Part shown: positions 8,671 through 16,897 of the stretch, piece by piece
Layout of the letters: each line of letters starts with the position of its first letter
How positions within the stretch are numbered: position 1 is the first letter of the stretch
Source of the DNA: Lunatimonas lonarensis
GTDB lineage: Bacteria > Bacteroidota > Bacteroidia > Cytophagales > Cyclobacteriaceae
Direction: 5' to 3'
Length of the DNA: 64,000 bases
NCBI RefSeq assembly: GCF_000390185.1
Contig: NZ_AQHR01000007.1
Span: forward strand, 1 to 64,000
The notes under the pieces: model-generated
Told to the model about the DNA's origin: nothing
The model's database searches: none
Seen by the model: the letters and a program-made list of their open reading frames with translations, nothing else
Program-made: the position numbers and the translations under genes

Positions 8671-10092
8671 TCAAGGGAATATCCCCAGATCCATGTAACT
8701 AACCGCAATGCGTTCCAGTGCGAGTATAAATCCTGCTGTCCTAAGACTTTGGATAGATTTCTCTTTACGGGTTCGGTTCATTTCATGATAAGCCGTCACC
8801 ATCGTTTCCTCCAGCCCCGAGATAACCAAATCACGCTCGCTGGCACCCTTGACAATCAGATCTTTCTGGTCTTGGGTAAAATGGTCGCCGGTAGCATTCT
8901 CGATGCTTTCCAACAATGCATCGTATTTTTTCATGTCGTACCGCTTTTCAAGCTTCCCAAAGGACACTCTGGAGAGGTTCTTTAGCCACTCGAAATAGGA
9001 TACCGTAACACCACCTGCATTCAGGTACATATCCGGAATCACCATGACATTCCGTCCTAAAAGGATTTGATCTGCTTCCTGCGTAACAGGCCCATTTGCA
9101 GCCTCTCCAATTATTTTGGCTTTTATATCGTGCGCATTGTCCTTTGTTATCTGGTTTTCGAGTGCCGCCGGAATTAGGATATCACATGGATAGGTAAGTA
9201 GGCTATTGCCATTTTGAACAAACTGCCCGCTGGCAAAACCTTCAAACCCTTTGTTCGCAACTTGGTAGGATTTAAGTGCCTCCACATCCAGGCCCTTTTC
9301 ATCATATATTCCCCCATTGTATTCCGCTACGCCAACGATCAACGCTCCGGCCTCTGACATATACTTAGCGGAATGATAACCTACATTACCAAATCCCTGG
9401 ACAATTACGCGTTTTCCTTTTAGTCCCACGGTAAGACCGAGTGAATCCATATCTTCTTTGACGCTTACCGCCTCCCTGATACCAAAAAAGACACCCAAAC
9501 CAGTGGCCTCCGTCCTTCCATCAATGCCATGCTGAGAGAGGGGCTTCCCGGTGACACAGCCCTTGGCATTGATTACATTGGGGTTAAACGCCTCGAAGGT
9601 ATCTACAATCCATGACATTTCCCTAGCACCCGTGCCATAGTCAGGCGCAGGAACATCTATCGCAGGCCCAATAAAGTTCTTTTTGATCAACTCCGAGGTG
9701 TACCGGCGCGTGATACGTTCCAGTTGATTGGCATTGTATTTTTTGGGATCTATGCTTACCCCTCCTTTTGCCCCTCCAAATGGGATGTTTACCAAGGCGC
9801 ATTTGTAGGTCATCAATGCTGCCAATCCCTTAACTTCTTCCTCATTCACATAACTACTAAACCGAATACCCCCTTTTACAGGTAATTTATGATGCGAATG
9901 TTGAATCCGATATCCCTTTAACACTTCGTAGGTACCATCGTCATTTCGGATGGGAAAACTGAACTTAAATATCGCATTGCAGGCTTTTATTTGGTCCAAT
10001 AGGCCCGGATGAATGTCCATATGTGCAGCGGCATTGTCTACCGCCAAACATACATCCTCGAATAAACTATAGTTTTCACTGTTTTCTGACAT
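8671..10092 (-). CDS. gdhA: Glutamate dehydrogenase (Glu/Leu/Phe/Val dehydrogenase family)
   Basis: A 473-residue enzyme interconverting glutamate and 2-oxoglutarate plus ammonia. The N-terminal domain has VKGGIRF (residues 72-78, 2-oxoglutarate binding) and PFGGAKGG with the catalytic Lys109. The Rossmann domain shows VIVQGFGNVGYHSA near 230. The DVPAPDYGTGAREMSW segment near 165 is family-typical. Coenzyme use cannot be read with confidence. It sits between an aldo/keto reductase upstream and the alditol-oxidase-like gene downstream, all on the minus strand with gaps of about 70 bases, so co-transcription is possible but not shown. Confidence 0.93.
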   Translation of the reverse strand: MSENSENYSLFEDVCLAVDNAAAHMDIHPGLLDQIKACNAIFKFSFPIRNDDGTYEVLKGYRIQHSHHKLPVKGGIRFSSYVNEEEVKGLAALMTYKCALVNIPFGGAKGGVSIDPKKYNANQLERITRRYTSELIKKNFIGPAIDVPAPDYGTGAREMSWIVDTFEAFNPNVINAKGCVTGKPLSQHGIDGRTEATGLGVFFGIREAVSVKEDMDSLGLTVGLKGKRVIVQGFGNVGYHSAKYMSEAGALIVGVAEYNGGIYDEKGLDVEALKSYQVANKGFEGFASGQFVQNGNSLLTYPCDILIPAALENQITKDNAHDIKAKIIGEAANGPVTQEADQILLGRNVMVIPDMYLNAGGVTVSYFEWLKNLSRVSFGKLEKRYDMKKYDALLESIENATGDHFTQDQKDLIVKGASERDLVISGLEETMVTAYHEMNRTRKEKSIQSLRTAGFILALERIAVSYMDLGIFP

Positions 10093-10164
10093 AGTTGGTA
10101 TTGTTTGGTGAAGAATATGATTCGTTGATTTGAAAAAAAGTAAAAGCTTCCTAGGCCGAGTTGA

Positions 10165-11133
10165 TTAACCAGCCAGGTTTTCCTCCCAAAGATCCGATTG
10201 ACTAAAAGGACTTCCGGGTACATTTGTAAAGAAAGTGCCGTCAATAAACCTAAACTGCGTTTGCAAACTATTCAATTGCCCAAGGTCAACATCATCTAAC
10301 TTTACATTTTGGGAGGCCAAGTTTTGTTGAATTCGACCTTTATCGGCCGATTTGGGAATGACCGCCATGCCTCTACGCAATGCATACGCAATCAAAACCT
10401 GTGCCGGGGTGGCACTATGCTTGGTGGCAATCTGCTTCACCATGGGATCCTCCAAAAGAACCGGATCATCGTCTCTACGCCTGGCTTTCGGACGGTCTGC
10501 CGAACCCAACGGAGAGTAGGCCGTCAACAATATACCTTCCTTCTTACAAAAATCCACCAAGGCATCCTGTCGGAGATAGGGGTGGGACTCAATTTGGTTC
10601 ATCTCAGGCTTGATTCCAGAGGATTCAATTATTTCCGTAAGCTTTGCTATGTTGAAATTGGAAACACCAATATGCCGTGCCCTTCCGCGGGATTTTTCGC
10701 TTATCATTCCCTGCCATGTGCCTGAAAGCGGTGCTTCGGCGTAAGTTAAAAAATCCCCCTTATCCTGCGGAAACATCACGTTGGGCTTAAGGGCAATCGG
10801 CCAATGTATTAAATAAAGGTCTACATAATCAAGCTGAAGATCCTGAAGAGTTCGCGCCAAGCCGGCAGCGACATCTTCCTCTAGGTGCGCATTATTCCAT
10901 AATTTAGAGGTGACAAAAACCTGTTCTCTGGTGACAATACCCTCCTCGAAGGCCCTTTTTAATGCCTCCCCTACTTCTTTTTCGTTTTGGTATATGGCAG
11001 CGCAGTCTATATGGCGATAGCCTGATTCCAAGGCCCAAAGAACGGCTTGGAAAACATCACCGGGGGCGGACTTCCACGTCCCTAATCCCAGGGAGGGTAT
11101 CTGGTCACCATTTGAAAAACTTAGATAGGTCAT
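10165..11133 (-). CDS. Aldo/keto reductase
   Basis: A 322-residue NADPH-dependent carbonyl reductase with the complete AKR tetrad: Asp43 and Tyr48 in HIDCAAIYQNE, Lys77 in VTSKLW, and His110 in LIHWP. The C-terminal IPKSADKGRIQQNL is the NADPH phosphate-binding motif. Members reduce aldoses and other aldehydes to alcohols. A nearby alditol oxidase would run the opposite way on sugar alcohols, so the two could act on the same pool, but this is only context. There is no signal peptide, so it is cytoplasmic. Confidence 0.93.
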   Translation of the reverse strand: MTYLSFSNGDQIPSLGLGTWKSAPGDVFQAVLWALESGYRHIDCAAIYQNEKEVGEALKRAFEEGIVTREQVFVTSKLWNNAHLEEDVAAGLARTLQDLQLDYVDLYLIHWPIALKPNVMFPQDKGDFLTYAEAPLSGTWQGMISEKSRGRARHIGVSNFNIAKLTEIIESSGIKPEMNQIESHPYLRQDALVDFCKKEGILLTAYSPLGSADRPKARRRDDDPVLLEDPMVKQIATKHSATPAQVLIAYALRRGMAVIPKSADKGRIQQNLASQNVKLDDVDLGQLNSLQTQFRFIDGTFFTNVPGSPFSQSDLWEENLAG

Positions 11134-11454
11134 AATTCAATTAAGGTTGATGGTGTGAAACAAAACAGCTCAATTCAGCTTGCAAAACGCCCTCACACGA
11201 TGGACAATCATTTAAGCATCTAGGAACGTAAAACAAGCGACTTGGTTATTGTTTAGTGGCCAAATCACATGTCCGACAAAAACCAAAGCACAATGAAGGT
11301 AGCAAAAATCGACTAATAAAGCTCCAAATAAAGCCAATTAATCCCTCTATTTTAACGTATTCTCCGGGAAATGATCGCTTTATCGACAATCCACCGTCCA
11401 ACTATAAAAAACTATCCAACACCTTCTTTCCCAGCTTCTGGATACCGGGCAAGC
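11134..11454. other. Intergenic region, no gene seen
   Basis: About 320 bases between the aldo/keto reductase start and the symporter stop, both on the minus strand. It should carry the promoter of the reductase. I see neither a clear TAnnTTTG box on the minus strand nor a convincing terminator for the symporter, and the short open frame on the plus strand has no family features. Confidence 0.45.
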
Positions 11455-13191
11455 CTATTGGTTCCTTACCACTTTTACACGCTTCCCTCTGTTGGGTAAA
11501 ATAAATTGAAGGACAGCTGCAACTACCATCAGCAAAATGCTCCCAATAACATTATACCATAAATAGCCAATATGAATGGGTATTCCCAAAAGTTCTCCCC
11601 CATTGTTAAAGTGGATCAGCAAAATCACGGCTTCGGTGACCAGGGCAGCTATGAAAACCGCGTGACCTTTTACCCACTTCATGAAAAATGCTACCAGGAA
11701 AATCCCCAGAATCGTTCCATAAAACAACGATCCCAACAGGTTGACAGCCTGAATGAGGTTCTCAAACAGGGTCGCATAGGTTGCAAACGTGATCGCAAAA
11801 AGGCCCCAAAAAACGGTAAATAGTTTCGAGGAACCGACGTAATGGCTTGAACTCCGGTGTTCATTGATGGATCTTTTGTAAATATCTACCGTAGTGGTAG
11901 AAGCAAGCGCATTTAGTTCAGATGCGGTGGAAGACATAGCGGCACTGAATATCACCGCAAACAGAAGACCGATAATACCCTTGGGAAGATAGTCCATTAC
12001 AAAACGCATAAATACATAATCCGTATCGTTGGTTTCCCCCAATGGATCATTTTTAAGTATAAGCTCCTTGACTTCCTTTCTGATTGCTTGCTCTTCTTGG
12101 GAATAATCGGCGATGGTTTCCTTTAGGGAGTTGGTTTGCGTTTGGTCCTCCTTCTTTACGGCATCCAGCATGTCAAAAAGCCGAAGATTTTTCTGCTCGA
12201 AAGTCGTCTGATACCGCTTTTCCAACTCCTCAAAATCGGAAACATACTCGCTTTGCTTCAAGCGATCTACCTGCACTTGATTGAAAAAAACCGGAGGTTG
12301 GTAGAATTGGTAAAAAACGAAAACCATCACCCCGATGAAGAGAATAATAAACTGCATGGGAATCTTAAGAAAACCGTTCATCATGAGGCCCATGCGGCTC
12401 TCTTTTAGCGACCGCCCGGTAAGGTAGCGCTGTACCTGAGATTGATCCGTCCCGAAATAGGACAGGAAAAGAAAAAGAGCCCCGGTCATACCCGACCAAA
12501 AATTGTACCGGTCGGCCAAATTAAACTCGAAGTTCACGATGTTGAGTTTATCCATTTTACCGGCGACATGCATCGCATCAGAAAACCCTACGGGCAGCAT
12601 ATTGATTACCAATATACCGGCAAGTATCATCCCTCCCATCATAATGGTCATTTGCTGTTTCTGTGTGATGGACACTGCTTTGGTTCCTCCGGAGGCGGTA
12701 TAGATAATTACCAATACTCCTATGAAGATATTTGTGAATGTGAGGTTCCAATTAAGTAGCGTGGAAAGAATGATGGCGGGAGCATAAATGGTAATGCCAG
12801 CGGCCAGACCTCGCTGTATTAAAAATAGAAAGGCTGCCAATGTACGGGTTTTGAGGTCGAACCGGGACTCCAGGAACTCGTACGCCGTATACACCTTTAG
12901 CCGGTAATATACGGGAAGGAAGAAAATGGAGAGAAGGATCATAGCTGCCGGCAAGCCGAAATAAAACTGTATGAACCGCATCCCATCTGAATATGCCTGC
13001 CCAGGGGTGCTTAGAAACGTGATAGCCGAGGCCTGCGTGGCCATGATCGATAGACCTATGGTCCACCAGTTCATCTCATTTCCCCCCTTGAGGTATCGCT
13101 CCATGGTGGCGGGACCATACGTTTTATAAACGCCATAGCCGACAATAACGGCCAGGGTACCAAACAATATCACCCAATCCACTGCACTCAT
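11455..13191 (-). CDS. Sodium:solute symporter (SSS/SLC5 family)
   Basis: A 578-residue inner-membrane transporter with about 13-14 hydrophobic segments that uses the sodium gradient to import a small solute. MATQASAITFLSTPGQAYSDG near residue 51 and the SAAMSSTASELNALASTTTVDIY stretch near 412 (family signature region) identify it. A charged, probably helical insertion lies at about residues 307-398 between two membrane segments. Its ATG overlaps the stop of a small membrane peptide gene (ATGA), and that gene overlaps the PIG-L gene, so all three are probably translated together. The substrate may be the sugar product of the PIG-L enzyme, which is inference. Confidence 0.92.
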   Translation of the reverse strand: MSAVDWVILFGTLAVIVGYGVYKTYGPATMERYLKGGNEMNWWTIGLSIMATQASAITFLSTPGQAYSDGMRFIQFYFGLPAAMILLSIFFLPVYYRLKVYTAYEFLESRFDLKTRTLAAFLFLIQRGLAAGITIYAPAIILSTLLNWNLTFTNIFIGVLVIIYTASGGTKAVSITQKQQMTIMMGGMILAGILVINMLPVGFSDAMHVAGKMDKLNIVNFEFNLADRYNFWSGMTGALFLFLSYFGTDQSQVQRYLTGRSLKESRMGLMMNGFLKIPMQFIILFIGVMVFVFYQFYQPPVFFNQVQVDRLKQSEYVSDFEELEKRYQTTFEQKNLRLFDMLDAVKKEDQTQTNSLKETIADYSQEEQAIRKEVKELILKNDPLGETNDTDYVFMRFVMDYLPKGIIGLLFAVIFSAAMSSTASELNALASTTTVDIYKRSINEHRSSSHYVGSSKLFTVFWGLFAITFATYATLFENLIQAVNLLGSLFYGTILGIFLVAFFMKWVKGHAVFIAALVTEAVILLIHFNNGGELLGIPIHIGYLWYNVIGSILLMVVAAVLQFILPNRGKRVKVVRNQ

Positions 13192-13298
13192 GCGAAACCC
13201 ACCGTTAGAAGGTAAAACAGTACAATCAAGATGGCCAACACGAGCATTTGCGCCGCATACACCCTAGACCAAAATCTATTCTCCCGCTTAGTTTGCAC
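13188..13298 (-). CDS. Small single-pass membrane peptide between PIG-L and the symporter
   Basis: A 36-codon open frame beginning with GTG inside the last codons of the PIG-L gene and ending in a TGA that overlaps the symporter ATG (ATGA). The peptide has a basic N-terminal half (QTKRENRFWSRVYAAQ) and then about 18 hydrophobic residues (MLVLAILIVLFYLLTVGFA), that is, a positive-inside single transmembrane helix. The two-sided overlap argues for a real, translationally coupled gene. It could be a symporter accessory subunit, by analogy with known small subunits of SSS transporters. An internal ATG would leave only the hydrophobic half. No family was recognised. Confidence 0.6.
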   Translation of the reverse strand: MQTKRENRFWSRVYAAQMLVLAILIVLFYLLTVGFA

Positions 13299-15765
13299 CG
13301 GCCTGTTCGATTAGGTTTACAAAAAGTTTGATAGCTCCGGGAACCCCTGCCGGCAGCAGCCTGAACCAGGATATACCCGAGTAGGTATACGTGCCGGATC
13401 CTACTTCCGCCAAAAGCAACGCCCCCCTGGAGGGTGATTCGTCCGGATCCTGTAACTCCAAAGGCGCTACGTATCGGTCATCCCATTCTCCGGCAAAATA
13501 CAGCCCCCTCTCCTGTATCCACCCATCAAAATCACGCAATTCGATTTTGTTTGGACTATTCATCACAGGGTGGGCCTGAAAATCAGCCTTGACCGGTGAA
13601 TCCTCTACCGCAACCCGATCCCGTGATAGGGTGATTGGAAAAGGACCCAAGGTGCGTGTCAGCAATGGAGAGGACGTATTGTATTGCACAATCAAATTAC
13701 CCCCTTTGGAAACATAGTCCATCAATACACTGACATTATCCGCCAGTGATTGGTTGACATTAAACGCCCGGATACCTACGATGATGGTTTGGTAGTTTCT
13801 CAGGCGGCTCTCCGTTAGGGCACCGTTATCGAGCATGTCCACCGAGTAGCCCAAGTTGGTGAGAATCCCGGGTACATCGTCTCCAGCACCGGGTATATAG
13901 CCGATCCGCTGAGGGGTTAGGGAAAGGTTCAGGCGAATTAAATTAAACGCTGCGGGTGGAAAATACGTGAGATTGGGGATATGTTTGTAGGAAATGCGAC
14001 GCTTTCCCTGGTCATAAACCCGACCTTCGGTGGTAATGAATTTTGCCACAATGCGGCTTTTTTCAGACCCAGAATGGCTCTTGATCTTCACCTGATAGGT
14101 GATTTTTCGTCTTTCTTGATCTATTTGCTTATCCATTACCTCATACTCGGCCGGGGTAAGTCCCTCGAAACCCAGCTCACCATCCAACAGATCTCCTTGA
14201 AAGAAAACCTCGATTGTCAACGCATTATCCTGCCCGTTTAGCAAAAAAAGATTGTCCTTGGACAGATCCAAAGAAACCGTGGGAACAACGGTAAAAGGTT
14301 GCCGAATCTCTCCGTCGACCTGATCGTTGTATTTATAGATAAGGGGCACATGGATGGAGAAGGTCTGATCGAACAGCCGAACGTCCAACACACCGATAAT
14401 ACCGGGATCATTGTATGGTTTTCCTATTTCCCTGCGGTCGGAAATGGTAAATAGGTTGTCAGAGGGAGTTTCTTTAAGCCAATAGGGCTGGGAAACCGGA
14501 AAATCCAGGGGAATGGTAAGCGGAATAGCCTCCTCAACGGGCTTATTTCCCGAGACAGACCTTTGCCAGGTAAACGCTTGGTCCAATACCTTAAAGGAGG
14601 TAATTTTCATCTCCATCGAAGTAGGATTGTTCACAACAAGCCTAGAGGACACACGATCAGTGGGGTAAGAAAGCTCCTTGTTCGACATAAGCTCCGCTTT
14701 AAACCCCATGGAAGAAAGTACAAGCCTATCCAACGCTTCTCGTTTTTCAAAAATCCATGGATCCTCGGTCGAAATGGCTGCCAGTTTTTCCCTAATTAGC
14801 AGCAAAGCAGGTACATTATTGCTTGGGTTTCTAAAATCAAATTGATCCAACAGGGCATCTATCTGTTTCTCCAGCTCCACTCCTCCCGCTACCGTTTCCC
14901 ACCGATTGGAAATACCCTCAAACGGATTTTCAGCAAAAGGAGCCCCTTTTACCAGCTCCATAAAATCATCGCTGGCACCGACCTGCGCTGTCGCACCAAA
15001 GCCCTGCGATTTGTGCATCGTGCGGCTATCGGCTGCGATTTGGGAATAACTTGTGCCCAACAAGGGATTCACCTCGCCTACTTCAAAACGGTAAAACAAC
15101 TTGCCTTTCTGGGGCTCATACTGTCCTCCCCAACTGTAGGCATTCCAAAATACCCGCTTGGGAGACCAAGGCTTAACCCATTGGAGTTGTTCCGGAAAAA
15201 CCGAAGGATCTCCCGCTTTTTCAAAAGCTTCTACCGAGAGGATTGCGGACGTGGTATGGTGGCCATGGGTGGTGCCGGGAATCTCGTTGAAGCGATTGAT
15301 CATAATGTCCGGTTGAAATTTTCTAATAATCCAAACTACGTCAGAAAGCAGCGTCTCACGGTCCCAATTGTTGAGTGTTTCATCCGGATGCTTGCTAAAC
15401 CCAAAATCGATGGCCCGTGAAAAAAATTGCCTACCGCCATCAGTCTCCCGCGCACGTATCAGTTCCTGGGTACGAATCATTCCCAGCTCTATTCCCAGCT
15501 CTTTGCCGATAAGGTTTTGTCCCCCATCACCTCTTGTAAGTGACAGGTAGGCGATTTCAGCATGTTCTCGATTAGCCAAATACGCTATCAGACGGGTGTT
15601 TTCGTCATCCGGATGTGCGGCAAGATACAGCACCCGCCTGGTCTCTTTGAGCTTCAAGAGATCATGGTATAATTCAGATGAAGTCTGGGCGAGTAAATTA
15701 GTGGCAATTAGAGAGCAAAAAACAAGAAAACAGATACTGAAAATCGAGGATCGAATCGGTTTCAT
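13288..15765 (-). CDS. Secreted PIG-L family deacetylase with C-terminal extension
   Basis: An 825-residue exported protein with a Sec signal (cleavage near LLAQ, residues 24-27). The PIG-L domain covers about residues 40-270: the zinc motif AAHPDDE at 49-55 and a distal GTTHGHH segment near 167 with the remaining metal ligand. Family enzymes remove N-acetyl groups from GlcNAc-containing substrates. The rest, about 500 residues, is beta-rich and includes a glutamine-amidotransferase-like end domain (GYIPGAGDDVPGIL, then IIVGIRAFN), an arrangement seen in large Bacteroidota PIG-L proteins. It heads a coupled minus-strand set with the small membrane peptide and the symporter, so deacetylation and uptake of one product is plausible. 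Confidence 0.88.
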   Translation of the reverse strand: MKPIRSSIFSICFLVFCSLIATNLLAQTSSELYHDLLKLKETRRVLYLAAHPDDENTRLIAYLANREHAEIAYLSLTRGDGGQNLIGKELGIELGMIRTQELIRARETDGGRQFFSRAIDFGFSKHPDETLNNWDRETLLSDVVWIIRKFQPDIMINRFNEIPGTTHGHHTTSAILSVEAFEKAGDPSVFPEQLQWVKPWSPKRVFWNAYSWGGQYEPQKGKLFYRFEVGEVNPLLGTSYSQIAADSRTMHKSQGFGATAQVGASDDFMELVKGAPFAENPFEGISNRWETVAGGVELEKQIDALLDQFDFRNPSNNVPALLLIREKLAAISTEDPWIFEKREALDRLVLSSMGFKAELMSNKELSYPTDRVSSRLVVNNPTSMEMKITSFKVLDQAFTWQRSVSGNKPVEEAIPLTIPLDFPVSQPYWLKETPSDNLFTISDRREIGKPYNDPGIIGVLDVRLFDQTFSIHVPLIYKYNDQVDGEIRQPFTVVPTVSLDLSKDNLFLLNGQDNALTIEVFFQGDLLDGELGFEGLTPAEYEVMDKQIDQERRKITYQVKIKSHSGSEKSRIVAKFITTEGRVYDQGKRRISYKHIPNLTYFPPAAFNLIRLNLSLTPQRIGYIPGAGDDVPGILTNLGYSVDMLDNGALTESRLRNYQTIIVGIRAFNVNQSLADNVSVLMDYVSKGGNLIVQYNTSSPLLTRTLGPFPITLSRDRVAVEDSPVKADFQAHPVMNSPNKIELRDFDGWIQERGLYFAGEWDDRYVAPLELQDPDESPSRGALLLAEVGSGTYTYSGISWFRLLPAGVPGAIKLFVNLIEQAGAN

Positions 15766-15947
15766 TGGCTTTGGTTTAGTTTGGTAAGCTAGGCTTAGTG
15801 TGGGTAAATTTAAAGGATATTTATATCAACGGAAATATTATCAGATAATAATGGAAGATACTATGCTTGGATTAGTTGGTATTTGGAAAAAATACCTTAA
15901 CTTAATATCCTGACAATCTAACTTTTATCAATAAACCCTCTCAAATC

Positions 15948-16892
15948 ATGGCAGCAAATACGTATCATCTTGACATCCCCGGGAATCCATCCACAGCTAC
16001 GTCTAGCAAAATCAGGCTAAACGATAGAAGCAATGGACGCCCACTGAAAATCCTTACCGAAGAGGATTGGGAATTTTGGAGGTCGAATGGCTACTTGATA
16101 ATCAATAAGGCTGTGCCGCTGGAATATACCAAACGAACTGCTCAACTGCTATGGGAATTTGAAGAAAAAGACCCGGACGATCCGACTACCTGGTATACAG
16201 TCCAACGGGCAGAAATGAAAATGAAGGAACTGACAAACAGCGGTATGGTCGAGATCTACAACCACCAATGCCTTTGGGATATCAGGCAATACCCAAAAAT
16301 ATATGATACGTTTTGCGATATCTGGGGTATGCAAGAGCTCTGGGTGACCATAGACCGGGCAAACCTCAACCTGCCAGCCAAGCCCGGCTTTGATTTTCCT
16401 GGATTCATCCATTGGGACTATGATCCGGAAACAAAACCCCAAAACGTACAGGGATTGGTGGCACTCAACGACCAAACCGACGAAGACGTAGGCGGATTTC
16501 AGTGCATACCGGAATTATACCGAACCTACGATACATGGAAAGTCTCCCAACCTACGGATAGGGATCGTTTCAAACCGGATGTTTCTGGTTTTGAAATCAC
16601 AAAAGTCATGTTAAAAGCGGGAGACCTGCTCGTCTTTAACAGTTTACTTCCACATGGCATACGTCCCAACAAAAGTGTTGACAAGGTACGGATGGCCCAG
16701 TATGTTTCCATGATGCCTGCCGAGAATCACAATGAGGAACTACGAGCTTGGCGGATCAGGTCATGGGATGAGCGTCTTTCCCCCGAGGGATACGCCTTTC
16801 CAGGTGATCCCAGAAATTGGGAACAGACCCGGTATGAGCGTGCCTCCCTGAACCAACTTGGGAGGAAACTTTTGGGAATAGATCCTTGGTGA
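15948..16892 (+). CDS. Phytanoyl-CoA dioxygenase family protein
   Basis: A 314-residue Fe(II)/2-oxoglutarate-dependent oxygenase homologue. The iron triad is visible as His155-x-Asp157 in FIHWDYD and the distal His236 in LPHGIRP, with Arg239 positioned to hold 2-oxoglutarate. Bacterial members hydroxylate a wide range of small molecules, and the substrate here is unknown. No signal peptide. It ends five bases from the stop of the convergent DUF5916 gene, with no terminator between them. Confidence 0.88.
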   Translation: MAANTYHLDIPGNPSTATSSKIRLNDRSNGRPLKILTEEDWEFWRSNGYLIINKAVPLEYTKRTAQLLWEFEEKDPDDPTTWYTVQRAEMKMKELTNSGMVEIYNHQCLWDIRQYPKIYDTFCDIWGMQELWVTIDRANLNLPAKPGFDFPGFIHWDYDPETKPQNVQGLVALNDQTDEDVGGFQCIPELYRTYDTWKVSQPTDRDRFKPDVSGFEITKVMLKAGDLLVFNSLLPHGIRPNKSVDKVRMAQYVSMMPAENHNEELRAWRIRSWDERLSPEGYAFPGDPRNWEQTRYERASLNQLGRKLLGIDPW

Positions 16893-16897
16893 CCCGT

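Noticed and set aside
14842-15420. Open frame of about 192 codons on the plus strand inside the PIG-L gene
   Set aside because: Antisense to the PIG-L domain with its clear AHPDDE motif; no recognisable protein features.
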